The notes beneath the pieces are model-generated. The model was not told the origin of the DNA. It saw nothing but the letters and a program-made list of their open reading frames with translations, and ran no database searches. Below are positions 32,709 through 43,391 of a DNA stretch of 64,000 nucleotides, in pieces. Numbering within the stretch: position 1 is the stretch's first letter; each line of letters begins with the position of its first letter. Position numbers and translations under genes: made by a program. This DNA is from Massariosphaeria phaeospora (taxonomy: Eukaryota; Ascomycota; Dothideomycetes; Pleosporales), in contig JAADJZ010000013.1 in assembly GCA_011032825.1 (NCBI GenBank), positions 868,001 to 932,000 of the forward strand, read 5' to 3'.

Positions 32709-34976
32709 TTATTGATAATAGGAATGATCAAAGTTATTTTTGTCTTTGTCGTCCTTGTCGCTATAGTAGTTATTATGTATTATAGGGTACTCGTTCCCGT
32801 CTACAGGCTTGGTGACTGGTTTACTTGATGAAGATCCGAAGGCTGTGGCCTTAATAAAGCAGTCGCCCAAGTGGGCGTAGAAATCTCCCGGGTTCACAAA
32901 CGTTGCAGAGCAGGTAGAGCAGGCCATGTCGTCGTACTCAGCAGCCAAGGGTACGGCAACAACAGGGTCTGCTTGCTGGACAACGCGCAACACGCAGTCG
33001 TCCAAGTGCTCGTAGAACTCTTGCGCGTTCGCAAACGTCTCAGAGCAGGTAGAGCAGGTACCAGCAACTTTTTTTAAGCCAGTGTGTGCTTTAGAACTAG
33101 ACGTGCTCTTCTTGCGGCTGTTTGGTGGAGTTTGATCCACGCCATGGACAGCGGTAAGATGTCTCTTGAAGACGTCAGGGCGGTTGAAAGTCTTCTCAGC
33201 CGCTGAGCCTTGTCCTGGACAAAAGCTGCACACCAACGTACCCCTGTAGTGGGTAAGAGTGTGTCGGATCTTGTCGCGCTTTTTCACAAACCCTTTGACG
33301 TGATACTCGCAGGTGGTGATGGGGCACGTTTCAGGCCTCTCCGTTTGGTGAGTGAGCATGTGGGCTTTCAAGTCCTCATGGACACCACCACACTCGGGTA
33401 GAGGACATCGGCCTCTTTCTGGGATCGCATCGTCTAAATCACCGGGAGAGCTGGCAAAAGTCAAAGTCGACAGTTGTGAGGCATCCGTGCGCTTGCTCTC
33501 TATTTCCTCAATGGCAGCATTCGAGTTGTCGTCGCCATCAGTCGTGGCACCAATGGGTACAGCGAAAAGTGCGAGCTGTTCGAGATGACCAGCGAGGTGG
33601 CGTTTGAAAACTGTCGGAACGACAGCCAGAATATCATTCGCCCCTGCATTGTACGGTTGGATTGCTCGTTCTTTCAAACGATCGACCCACTCTGAGCAGC
33701 AAGGGCAATCGCTTGCTGGAATCTGAGCGAGCGGCTTTCGAGCGAGATCCGTCCCTGGCTGATCCTCGCCATCCTCTAGTATCTCCGCATGTTTCCGTTT
33801 TAGATGAGAAAGGTATTTCTCCTCCTGATAGAAGACCGTATTTGGGCAGAGGAAGCACTTGTAATCTACGCGGTGGAACATCATCTCATGCTGAAACCAT
33901 TTGTTGATGTCACCGAAATATGGTGCATCGCAATCTGGAAATGTGCATACATATGCACGAAGGTCAGAGAAGACATGCTTTCTCCAGGTACGCTCGTTCT
34001 TGAACCTCTTTATCCGAAAGCAAAATGGGCACTCGATCTCTTTCTTATTGCCGATGCGCAATTCATCAAGTTTCGGGATACGAACGGCAGTCAATGACTC
34101 CTGATCGCCGTCGACCGAGCGGGAGACTGTTGTGTACGAACGGGCATCGTCCTCTGGGTCTGACTCTTCGGCAACAAGCATTTGAGATGTGATTCGATCG
34201 GGGGCAACAGTGGTGGCTTTGGTGAAGAAGGAAGTACGGCTCGCCGTATCAAGCATTGGTTTTGAAGCCAGTGAGTGCTTCTTCATAAGAGCTTGAGCCC
34301 TGTCGACCGAACTATCCGCCTTGTCGTCATGAGTAAGCATGCCGTCTAGTTGCTCATGGTGATCCTGGATGTAGCCGAGGTAATGTCGTCTTTGTGTTAT
34401 AGCTCGTCCAAGCCGTTGACGAAGCCAGGTGCGGTCATCTGTGGCAAGCTTGGGATATTTTTCACCAACATGAGCGATGTCGAATTGGTCATTGAAGCGA
34501 TATCGATTGCGGCTGAGAGCTTTAGTAAATATATCAGTGGGTGCTGCCTGACGGATGAGGGTCGACACCCTGAAGAGTCGAGTGATGGTCCCACTGATCT
34601 CTTCTCGAAGCTCGTTCACTTCACTGTTCTGTTCGTTGTTCTCTTCCTCCGCCGCGTCAATAACAGACACCATGCCCTCTCTTTTCTCAGAAACGATATC
34701 AAGCAGCTCTCGAGCGGCTTCGTTCAAGTCGGCTAAGAGGTTCAATATGTGAGTGAGTATATCGTCGGCCTCTTCCAGTCGAGACTCGATGGACAAGGAC
34801 GACTCGGGACGATGAAGAGCTCCAATGTTCCCAATAAAGAGACTGAATCTGTCCAACTCCTCATTGACTTGGGCATGTTTGACACGGCCATCGGTGCGAT
34901 CCGGATGGGACAGGATCGAAATGACTTCACGTAGACTGACGAGACAGGAGTGGCAGTGCTCCGATACTGACAGCAT
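32709..34976 (-). CDS. C2H2 zinc-finger protein of the fungal NLR-associated type
   Basis: An intronless frame of 755 aa from the first ATG (34976). The frame stays open upstream to about 35073, where a good acceptor (ttgttag) suggests a short upstream exon I could not place. Residues 1-320 are helical and polar. From about 320 on there are many Cys/His pairs: ECPFCFRIKRF, CTFPDCDAPYF with H-x4-H, CFLCPNTVFY, CPCCSEWVDRL, a later group of canonical C2H2 fingers (CPLPECGG, CPITTCEYHVKGF), and two near-identical C-terminal fingers (GTCSTCSETFANAQEFYEHL and MACSTCSATFVNPGDFYAHL). The FKRHLAGHLEQLALFAVP segment is typical of fungal proteins found with NACHT/ankyrin receptors. Function is unknown. 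It is divergent from the DUF7580 gene. Confidence 0.82.
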   Translation of the reverse strand: MLSVSEHCHSCLVSLREVISILSHPDRTDGRVKHAQVNEELDRFSLFIGNIGALHRPESSLSIESRLEEADDILTHILNLLADLNEAARELLDIVSEKREGMVSVIDAAEEENNEQNSEVNELREEISGTITRLFRVSTLIRQAAPTDIFTKALSRNRYRFNDQFDIAHVGEKYPKLATDDRTWLRQRLGRAITQRRHYLGYIQDHHEQLDGMLTHDDKADSSVDRAQALMKKHSLASKPMLDTASRTSFFTKATTVAPDRITSQMLVAEESDPEDDARSYTTVSRSVDGDQESLTAVRIPKLDELRIGNKKEIECPFCFRIKRFKNERTWRKHVFSDLRAYVCTFPDCDAPYFGDINKWFQHEMMFHRVDYKCFLCPNTVFYQEEKYLSHLKRKHAEILEDGEDQPGTDLARKPLAQIPASDCPCCSEWVDRLKERAIQPYNAGANDILAVVPTVFKRHLAGHLEQLALFAVPIGATTDGDDNSNAAIEEIESKRTDASQLSTLTFASSPGDLDDAIPERGRCPLPECGGVHEDLKAHMLTHQTERPETCPITTCEYHVKGFVKKRDKIRHTLTHYRGTLVCSFCPGQGSAAEKTFNRPDVFKRHLTAVHGVDQTPPNSRKKSTSSSKAHTGLKKVAGTCSTCSETFANAQEFYEHLDDCVLRVVQQADPVVAVPLAAEYDDMACSTCSATFVNPGDFYAHLGDCFIKATAFGSSSSKPVTKPVDGNEYPIIHNNYYSDKDDKDKNNFDHSYYQ

Positions 34977-35311
34977 CGTCTCTCGTCGCTCGGCGAATTG
35001 ATTCACAGCTAGCGCGCGGACTTCGGAAAGTCGCGTTGAAAGGCGAGACGTGACATCGAGTTGCACGAACTAACAATAGGAATAACGGGCAGGTTTCAGA
35101 TGCGAATGGCCTGGAAAGCCTGATGGTTGTGGGCGTGGTCGTGGGCGTGGTTGAGAACTGCAGGGGAAGTTGCTTGGGAAAGCGCCCGCGGGGAACCGAG
35201 CACGTGCAAGGCCTACCAAAGGCTCCGCAAAGCCTCAGCCTTCCGACTCCCAACATCCATCTATTTTTTATCTTAAATCACGCATCTTCTGAATATCATT
35301 CGCGTCTCTCT
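34977..35311. promoter_or_regulatory. Divergent promoter, C2H2 gene / DUF7580 gene
   Basis: About 335 bp between the two chosen ATGs. A duplicated GGGCGTGGT motif occurs at 35130-35152. An ATG at 35123 opens a frame that runs into the DUF7580 gene, but family members begin at the MSGLEVAG start, so I treat this part as leader or promoter. The left 100 bp may encode an unplaced first exon region of the C2H2 gene. Confidence 0.4.
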
Positions 35312-37054
35312 ATGAGCGGTCTAGAAGTAGCAGGTGTCGTTCTTGGCGCCTTCCCGCTGCTTATAAGCGGCATCGAGCACTGGCGCGATGTTGCGAAAGT
35401 GGGCGGCTTCTTTTGGCGGCTCCGGAAGGAATACACCAAGTGCCAGCGCGACATCCAGTTCCACGAGATTGTATACAGAAAGAATCTGAGGGAGCTTTTA
35501 TTACCACTCATCCCCGATTCGGATGAAGTTGCGCAGCTCATTGCAGATCCAGGTGGCCAACGATGGACTGACACGACGCTGCAAGAACAACTAGAAAACA
35601 GGCTGCACGAGTCCTATCAACTGTACCATCACACTATCACTGAGATGAACGAGATCGCCGAAGAACTCAAAAAAGAGCTATGTTTCGATAGGGAAAATGT
35701 GCAGGACAAGCTCACGAACCGGCGAAGCTCTGCGAGGCCCTCGAAGCTTTCGGTTGCCAAGGACAGGTTGGAATATGAAGCATTTCGCGCCAAGTTTAGC
35801 CTCGGAGAAAGGACCAGGAGCGAGCTGTTCGGCCAACTCAAAGAATGCAACAAGCGTCTGGAGAAGCTCTTGAGCTCCAGCGACAGAGTCTCGGCGCTCC
35901 AGAATGCCGCGCCCGGGCACACCAAGCAGACTTCTGTGCTGGAGTCGGCATTCAAAAAGGTTTCGAAGAAATCAGATCTGCTTTTCAGGGCGCTGCAGAA
36001 CGCCTGGCAGTGCTCGTGTCAGCAATACCACTTCGCGAACTTGCGGCTAGAGCATCGGACACTCTCGGAAGTATGCTTTGAGCTCATCCTCATGTTTGTC
36101 GCGCCCTCGGCATATGGCAATACGCCATGGTGCTGGAGAGAGATTCGCTGCGGCCATATGCTGGGTTGTTCCTTTCGTCAGAAGATGGTGAATGTGGCCA
36201 CATCCTTGCCGCCCGCCCTTCAATGCCAACCAGCCACATCGGCTGCCATTGCATCATCCACAACTCCGAGGCGGAAGAGAGTGGGTTTCGCGCCGCACGA
36301 ACCCATTACACCGAAGATCGAAGTGGACATCTTCATCGACCACAACATCCAGCTATGCCAGCTATTAGGCGACGAAGAGTGCAGAAAATGCATGGGCATC
36401 ATCGGACACGACAACGAGATCTTCCACGTCCATCCCATCCTCCAGCCTCGACCTCATGTCGGCAGCGCCCCCATCACGCTCGACCACATCCTGTCTCACG
36501 ACTTTGACGGCCCTCTCTCGCGGCGTCAACGCTACTCGATTGCCCTCCTTGTTGCTTCCTCAGTCGGCCAACTCCAATCCACGCCCTGGCTACGAAACGG
36601 GCTATGCAAGAAGGACATCGTGTTCTTCCCGCCGTCCGACGACGCCAACCTTACAATTCCGTACGGCGAACCATTCCTCCGCCAAGGCTTCTCACACGGT
36701 CGCGCCCATCTCGCCTCGACCGGCTCCTCCGCAGACGCCCACAACTTCTACGCCCTCGGCATACTGCTCCTCGAGCTCTGCTTCGGCCGCCGGTTGGAGG
36801 ACCTTGCCCTCCGCAAGAAGTACCCACCGACCAGCGATGCCGCGGCCACACACGCCTTCGACGTCATGGCCGCGCTGAAGTGGTCCAGCAGCGTGAGCGG
36901 CGAAGGCGGCGACGACTATGCGGCAGCTGTCAAGTGGTGCTTCATGAACGCGGCAGACATCGAGAATAATTGGCGGGGCGAAATTGTCCGGAATGTGGTG
37001 CGGCCGTTGGAGATATGTATGGAGCACTTCCGGACTGTGTCTGGCGTTGCGTAA
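35312..37054 (+). CDS. HeLo-like / DUF7580 pseudokinase-type protein
   Basis: An intronless frame of 580 aa starting MSGLEVAGVVLGAFPLLISG, the usual opening of this fungal family. The N-terminal hydrophobic helix followed by helical bundles (residues 1-250) resembles the HeLo/SesA class of membrane-active or adaptor domains linked to fungal programmed cell death. The C-terminal half (about 340-580) matches DUF7580, a kinase-like fold: FYALGILLLELCFGRRLEDL corresponds to the kinase F-helix area. I see no HRD or DFG catalytic motifs, so it is probably inactive. It forms a divergent pair with the C2H2 gene and is followed by a HET-domain relic. The role is unproven; non-self recognition is an inference. 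Confidence 0.8.
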   Translation: MSGLEVAGVVLGAFPLLISGIEHWRDVAKVGGFFWRLRKEYTKCQRDIQFHEIVYRKNLRELLLPLIPDSDEVAQLIADPGGQRWTDTTLQEQLENRLHESYQLYHHTITEMNEIAEELKKELCFDRENVQDKLTNRRSSARPSKLSVAKDRLEYEAFRAKFSLGERTRSELFGQLKECNKRLEKLLSSSDRVSALQNAAPGHTKQTSVLESAFKKVSKKSDLLFRALQNAWQCSCQQYHFANLRLEHRTLSEVCFELILMFVAPSAYGNTPWCWREIRCGHMLGCSFRQKMVNVATSLPPALQCQPATSAAIASSTTPRRKRVGFAPHEPITPKIEVDIFIDHNIQLCQLLGDEECRKCMGIIGHDNEIFHVHPILQPRPHVGSAPITLDHILSHDFDGPLSRRQRYSIALLVASSVGQLQSTPWLRNGLCKKDIVFFPPSDDANLTIPYGEPFLRQGFSHGRAHLASTGSSADAHNFYALGILLLELCFGRRLEDLALRKKYPPTSDAAATHAFDVMAALKWSSSVSGEGGDDYAAAVKWCFMNAADIENNWRGEIVRNVVRPLEICMEHFRTVSGVA

Positions 37055-37496
37055 GGAGCGGGGAAATAGATACAAGCAAATCACACTTTATGATTAAGCT
37101 ACTACTAAACTACGCATACCTCCTACCTCCTTCCCAAAGCTACAATACACTTTTGTATGTGAGTCGTAGCGTCGAGTATTCAGAGACTAGTTTCATCCAG
37201 TACCAGCTATAGTAACGTTGGCTGTTTTGCGACAGCTCGATGTTGGCGACATAGCACTTCTGCCCTCCGTAAGGGGCTAGCCAAGCGTATCCGGGGTTGT
37301 TGGGTATCGTCTATACCGTCGTCCTAAGGCTAGGGTCATCGAGTCGGCCACATTCTCACACTAACTCCTCGGCATGGAAATGCAGCGTCCTAGGAGGTAA
37401 AAGCCGTGCCCGGAAAGCCCAAGCCCTCGCGAGGGAGAGGCGCGTCTGCGAACTGTATGCTGGACTTTCCCAGTTCAGTTCAGTTCGAGGAACCGA
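37055..37496. other. Intergenic, 3' regions of convergent loci
   Basis: No gene seen. It carries the 3' UTR of the DUF7580 gene and the end of the HET relic. A cccagttcagttcagttcgag repeat lies near 37469. Confidence 0.4.
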
Positions 37497-38245
37497 TCAT
37501 GTGCGACACTGAGCCGCGGTCCGAGGCGATATGTATATGGTCCTGATGTTGCTGTAGCATAATCCGGTGGCGTTCGAAAGGAATCTCCGTCTGGCAAGGT
37601 AGTGAGTGGCGGTCCACCTGTCTGCGAGGATACTTGCGTTGCTGTCGACACAGGATGATGCCGAGATTGTGAGGTACGAATTGGAGTATATGATACGTCT
37701 GCCATCTTAGCCGCCTCAAGCTGCCAATCCTCAGTAGAATCTTGCAGGATGCACAAGGCATCGGCCCACAAATATCTGATGCCCAGTCTCCTGCAGATGT
37801 CCATGACGTCCTGGAACAAGCTGGGGAAAGACGTGGGTGCGATCCCCTTTATGTGTAGTGGTAAGGTCTTGGTAGTAGTTGTGAGACAGGTCGTTGATCG
37901 CCCCCAACAATAGCTTAGCGCGATATAATGAGCCGTTACTCCAGTGGGCTCCTGGAGCTGGATGACACTATCGGCACCACTGGAAGGGATATATAGTACC
38001 TATTTGGGAAGCTTGCAACGTTCAGCCAGCAAAGTCTAAATCCCGGCAGTCTGCATGGCACATTTGACAACCAGTAATCCAGTTTCTGGCTATGGAGATC
38101 ACTCGCCCGAGGTCGAGTTGGCTGGGAACTTCTCGGACTGAGCAAAGAGGCTGACTTTCATCTGGCAAAGCTGAGCCTTCCGTGAAATCTAAGCCACCAA
38201 ATTCCCGCGTCGAACTCGGTAAAACAGCTTGCAAATCAACCTCCT
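37497..38245 (-). pseudogene. HET-domain (heterokaryon incompatibility) gene relic, frameshifted
   Basis: Read on the minus strand, the core of a HET domain is clear: HYIALSYCWG, HIKGIAPTSFPSLFQDVMDI, then CRRLGIRYLWADALCILQDS and EDWQLEAAKMADV. The match then shifts frame, with SNSYLTISASSC appearing in another frame about 5 nt later. It runs to a TGA at 37497. Upstream of the core, the matching frame also changes near 37975 and 38060. The C-terminal variable region expected in a full HET protein (often over 300 residues more) is missing. At least two indels make this a decayed gene. HET domains trigger cell death on incompatible fusion. Confidence 0.78.
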
Positions 38246-38282
38246 ACTACTCATCACCACCGATAACAACCCCACGCATGCC

Positions 38283-39495
38283 CTACAACTTCGCCGCCCC
38301 CTTCCCCGCCCCCCTTAACCTAACCACCAACTTCCCAAACTGCCTCCCACTCTTCATATCCTCAAACAAGCCATCGATCTCAGCCACATCCAAACCCTGC
38401 ACCACGCGACTGACGACCGGCCGCAACTTCTTTTCGCGCACAAACTGCACCATGTCGGCGAATTCTTTGCGCGAGCCCATGGTTGAGCCGCGGACGTCGA
38501 TGTTGCGGAGCACGGCGGCCATGACGAAGGGCATGGTGGGGGAGACGGTCATGCCGTAGATGGAGATGATGCCGCCGTCCTGGGATAGTTAGAGAGGGAA
38601 GTAGTGGATTGTGTTGTTTGGTAGGGAAGGGTGAATTGAGGAGTGGAGGTGTGAGATACATACCTTCAGCAGCCGCGCCCCCTTAGAAACGACATCCCCG
38701 CCCGCGCCATCGACAATCGCATCCACCCACTTCCGCTCTTTCGGCAACATGCTCAGCAACGTCTTCTCCCAGCCCTTCTCCTTATAACTCACGCCCCCCT
38801 TCGCGCCCAGCTTAACCGCCTTGTCGATCTTGGCCGCGTCCCCGCTCGTCACATAGACATTGCAGCCCTGCGCTACCGCAAACAACAACACCATCAGCGC
38901 CACCCCGCCCCCGATGCCCGTGACGAGGATATTGCGACCCGGCAGCGCATTCCCGGACTTGGTGAAGAAGGCGCGCCACGCCGTGAGCCCCGTAAGCGGC
39001 AAGCTGGCCGCCTCGGCGTCGTCGAGATGCTCGGGGCACGCTTCGAGCTCGGCGGCGTCCAGCAGCACCACGTCGGCAAGTGTGCCGGCGGGGTTGAACT
39101 TGGTGCCGCCCATGATGCTGTATGCGCCCTCAGGGCCCACGGGGTCGTCTTTCCATCCCATGCCAGGGTTGAGGATGACGCGCTTGTTGGCCCATTTCCT
39201 GGCTGCGGGGGCGGAGCCCGTGCTGGAGACGGTGCCGACGCCGTCGGCGAAGAGCGGCACGCCGAATGTGGTGCCGGGGTACAGGTGCTGGCGGATGAAG
39301 AGGTCGCGGTGGTTTAGGGCGGCTGCCGAGATGGAGATGACGACCTGGGCGGGGTTAGGAGAGCGTGGTGTGAGGGGGAAGATGCCTTACTTGGTTTTCG
39401 GATGGCTTGGGGGCTTCGAGGGTGATCTTTTCGAGGGGGTAATAGACCTGGCCTGGTTTCCCTGGGACTTGCTTGATAGCGATTGCGGAAGGCAT
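38283..39495 (-). CDS. Medium-chain (zinc-type) dehydrogenase / quinone oxidoreductase
   Basis: Three exons, complement(join(38283..38579, 38664..39344, 39391..39495)), giving 360 aa. It is a member of the MDR superfamily: an N-terminal GroES-like fold with LNHRDLFIRQ followed by a Rossmann domain with the nucleotide loop VTGIGGGVALMVL (about residue 175). It lacks the structural four-cysteine zinc lobe of classical alcohol dehydrogenases. The closest type I recognise is the fungal YogA/quinone-reductase-like group, probably NADPH-dependent. The substrate is unknown. The start is the second ATG of the frame (MPSAIAIKQ), where family members begin. The gene ends about 40 bp from the HET relic. 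Confidence 0.85.
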
Positions 39496-40060
39496 GGTAA
39501 TGGTGTTTAATGCTTGGGGAGCTGGATTAGAGCTATCTATATTGGGGAGCACAGTGATGACGTGCTTTGGCGATGGGGCTCAAGGAGGCTCTAGGTGATG
39601 TTGAGATTCAATTGAGATAGACAGATGCCGCATGGAGAGAGGAACCACGTCTTGCATCGATTGATCCATGGTGTGAATTGAGGAAGGTAGCTCGAGATAG
39701 TTGACGTTGCCGAGACGAACCGAGGCCCGGGGTGCCGGGGCATATCACGTCGCGTTTGATTGGCCAATCGCTCTAGCATATAAACCCCCTCTTCAACTAC
39801 ACCTCCTGGTATGATTCGTTTCCGATACGCACCTATCCTACTCTCTTACTCTACAAGCCCTACATAAACAACATCTAGTACTCTAGATAAAACACGGCTT
39901 TATAGATAGAAGTATACTATCTATCTATTACTAAAAGCTCTCAGGCTGTCAAGAGGATCGCCTGAAGTCTTCTTTATCAGCAATGAACTCTGCCAGGGGG
40001 TGACCGCCTCCTCTACCTGTGCCTTTTTAACTGGAACTACCTCCGCAAGTCCTTCCGCCA
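39496..40060. other. Intergenic, ADH promoter and MFS 3' region
   Basis: 565 bp, both flanking genes on the minus strand. There is a TATCTATC tract near 39925. No gene. Confidence 0.45.
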
Positions 40061-41921
40061 TCAAGGCCTCCATTTAAACGACGGATGCCGCCAGTCCAGA
40101 TCCTGCACCTGCTTCTCCGTCAACCCGGCCAAACCCTCATCCCCCGCCTTCCTCGCCCTCTTCCCATTATCCCTCTTCATCCAGCCCAATAACAACCCAC
40201 TGACCACGAAGATGACACTCGACGTCGCGAGATTGAGGCCATTGCCGATGCGGTAGTGCGGCTTGTCGGACGGCAGAAACGACCACGTAGCAATCAGGCC
40301 GCCGACATTGCCCATCATGACGACCATGCCGATGGCCGACGCGCGCGCCGTGTCGGAGATGACGTTCGCGGACACCTGCGCCGTGACGAGCGCGCCGAAG
40401 GGGAAGGCGCCGCTGGCGATGATGAAAGTCGCGGCATAGCGCACGGCGCTCGATGCGCTGGCCAGGAACAGCATGTAGCCGCACATCATGAGGGGCGCGC
40501 TCAGCAGCATGAAGAGCTGGCGTGTGTCGAAGCGCCAGCTGAGGAACGGGAAGAGCACGGTGAAGAAGGCGCCGACGAGGTAGGGTGGGACCGTGTGCAG
40601 CTGTTGCGAGATGACTGAGTCCTTGGGGTAGATGGTGCGGACGATGGTGGGGGTGAAGAAGGCGAGGCCCTGCACGGTGATGTTGTCGAGGAGGAAGACG
40701 AAGGACGTGACGAGGGTGGTGGGGCAGATTATGCCTTCGATGGTCTTGGTCCAGTCGATCTTGTCGAGCATTTCGGTCGTGCCAACGCGTTCGCACCGAA
40801 CTCGTTCAATTGCGAGCTTCTTCTCTTCCGGAGTGAGCCATCTAGCGGTCTCGGGTCGGTCCGTTAACGTGAAGAACGATATGAGAGACAGAATGACGGT
40901 GATGAGCCCCTCGATAGCGAAGATCATCCGCCAGCGAGTCGTGGATCCAAAGTTGTCGAGTTTGAGGATCGCAGATGCTAAGAGGCCACCGAATGCACCT
41001 GCGGGACATGAGCCTTCATTCCCAACCCTAATGTTGCTAATATGAGTCTTTACCTGCGAGGGGTGCCATGACGATGTACAACGAGAGTCGGAAGACGAGT
41101 TCACTCCGCGTATACCTAGACATGTCAATCACTGGCATCAAAACAGAGTCCACGAACGAACCATCGGGACATATAGTACGCGATACCAGGCAACATGCCC
41201 GCCTCGAAGATGCCCAGCAAGAAGCGCACGAACGACACTCCCGCCATATCATTGACGAACGCCGTCCCAATGGAGCAGATTCCGAATCCGAGCGTGGTAA
41301 TCGGGATGAACCAGCCGGGTCCCATCCACTTGCAACACATATTCGAAGGGATCTACCACGTCATCATCAGCCTAAAACATAGCTATATCGAAACCAGGCG
41401 AATGTGCGGGCTGACCTCGAATACTTCAGCACTGTCAGCATGCTTCTGCTTCAAAAAAGCACTTGCCTAACATACAGATATAGCTGATATAAAAGACCGA
41501 AAGCACAGCATTGTAATCATTGCCTTTGAGCTTTAAATCCTCCTCGAAGCCCGCCAATCGCGCATTGCCTAGCAAGGTAGTAGTTAGCAGTCAGCACGCA
41601 TACACATCCCCTCCTCTCTTGCTCCATGTACGGAGTACGCAAGGACGCACCGATATTCGCCCGATCGACAAAGCAGAAAAGGTACAGCAAAGCCACAGTC
41701 GGAACAACATAAAGATCAATCTTGCACCTGAGCCGCGCCTCCGCTTTCGCATCGCAGGGGGCGAGCGCATGGCTGTCTCTGCTGCATCGTCAGCTCAGTT
41801 CAGTCATGCGCTGAAATTGCATGGGAGCACAGAGGGCAGCGTATGGTTAAACCTACCTATGCGTCGCAGCATGTCCCTGCTCCGCAGCAAGAGCAAGCTG
41901 TGTGCCACCGCCGTGCTGCAT
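40061..41921 (-). CDS. MFS transporter, Dal5/allantoate permease (anion:cation symporter) family
   Basis: Seven exons, complement(join(40061..40998, 41054..41115, 41162..41352, 41416..41423, 41476..41568, 41651..41781, 41857..41921)), giving 495 aa, the usual family length. The family carries allantoate, nicotinate, pantothenate and similar carboxylates with protons across the plasma membrane; the substrate here is unknown. Conserved phrases occur in order: RANIGNARLAGFEEDLKL, NDYNAVLSVFYISYI then LFE then IPSNMCCK, and FLLGIFEAGMLPGIAYYMSR; twelve hydrophobic helices are expected. Exon 4 is only 8 nt and codes for the middle of the conserved YI-LFE-IPSN motif, which is what locates it. The first exon (MQHGGGTQ...) is the least certain. 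Confidence 0.88.
41416..41423 (-). other. 8-nt micro-exon of the MFS gene
   Basis: The minus-strand bases TATTCGAG lie between an AAG acceptor end and a GTCAGC donor. With the preceding phase-1 T they give TTA TTC GAG (Leu-Phe-Glu), exactly the residues the family has before IPSN. Flanking introns are 52 and 63 bp. Skipping the exon shifts the frame. Confidence 0.8.
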
Positions 41922-43391
41922 ATCTTCGTGATGGCTGCGAGTGGTATCGCCCGTAGGTTGCAATTGCCGGGCCATAGATGTCAGCAATGGTGCAAGGCAG
42001 CTCAGCTCAACTCAGCACTAGAGTCGACAACCAAGACGAAAAAGCTAGCGCACCTTCTCCGCACCCCTAAGCCCTGCCCTGCTCGTGCTCTCAAAAGAGC
42101 GGTGGAGAAAAGCACGCGCCTAACTTTCTTTTCTTTTTTGACCAAACAAAAATCTTCAATGGAGACTAGCGCGGAATACTGGGAAGAAGCGGAGCGGGTA
42201 GGTTAAGAAAAAGCAAGCATGGACTATTCAAGAGTGAATTCCAGTAAAGGCATGCAGTACTGACTGAGTAGAGTAAGCTAACCTTAAGTAGCAGAATTAG
42301 TCCTTGAGACTCCCGAGGTCGTACGTAGACGCGGCTTGCTTTTACTTGAGGTAGGCAGATTAGATACGGGCTTATAGAAGCTGGCAACTAAAGCCCGTTG
42401 TAGGAAGGCTTATCCCAACCCTAGGCAACAGTTATGTACGACAGACATACAGAACATCTCTACAACGTGTTGATCATATACGCGTTCCATAGTACCCTCT
42501 GTAAACCACACAGCGCGCGCAGAACGCCGTAACATTGACAGTGATAACCTTCCCTCCTTCCAACAACAACGACAGACCCAAACCCAAACCCAAACCCACG
42601 ATCCATGACCTGTCACGCCACGCCATGCTTCCACCTCGTCTTCAGCCTTCTTACAGAGGGTATCACCTAGCGCCCAAGATCTGTATGCAATCGACCAGCG
42701 GGCAAAGCCAGTATTTGTGTGATATTTGCGCGTTGTAACCAGCCCGTTATTCGGCGTTGATCCTATTTGTGGACCAAAAAGGCATGGGCATAGCATGGGC
42801 GTCGCTAAATTTGTCTTGCTTGTCATTCTACCTATCTATCTATCTATCTATATGAGAAGACACCCGTTGTGCTAGACATTGTTCCTGACATCCCTCCTCT
42901 TCAACCCAATCTTCGCGCCCATGGGAGTTGACCAGGATCAGAGTCTGAGTCTGCAGCGAACGAGAGCAAAGCTTGCTCAACCCAACAAGACGCTTTCATC
43001 CCGACCACCACCTAGTGCTGTATCGCAGAATCTAGTATGTATCCCAGCGGTTCCTGCGAACTGCAGCGTAGCTAGTAGTCGTATCGGGGTTCTCGTCATG
43101 GGTGTTGTTGTCCGTATATGGCGTGCTAGAGCGACAGCCCGAGACATAGCGATCTCCACGGATCTGCGTCCCGCCTCTACCCCGTCCGCGCCCCCTGGGT
43201 GGGCCTTCACCACGCGTGTCGCCCCTGCCGATGCTCCTGATACCGATACCGCGGCGGCTTCCCTCGTGCGTGTGCGTCTTTGGGGATATATCTAGAAGCA
43301 AGGTTAGAGCGGGGAGTGAATCATGGGTTGCAGAGTCCTACACATATTTGTTTAGTATATAATTCAATGGATCGGAGGATGCTTATATTTC
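41922..43391. other. 1.5-kb intergenic region
   Basis: No credible gene; frames of up to 228 codons overlap the MFS exons and are shadows. Contains (accca)-type repeats at 42577-42597 and a (TATC)n tract at 42831-42851. Confidence 0.45.

Noticed and set aside
35123..35311. 63-residue N-terminal extension of the DUF7580 protein (ATG at 35123)
   Set aside because: Family members begin at MSGLEVAG; the extension is Val/Gly-rich, without family similarity, and covers the divergent promoter.
41520..42206. 228-codon + strand frame
   Set aside because: Overlaps MFS exons 1-3 on the other strand; the composition is that of antisense DNA and no family fits.
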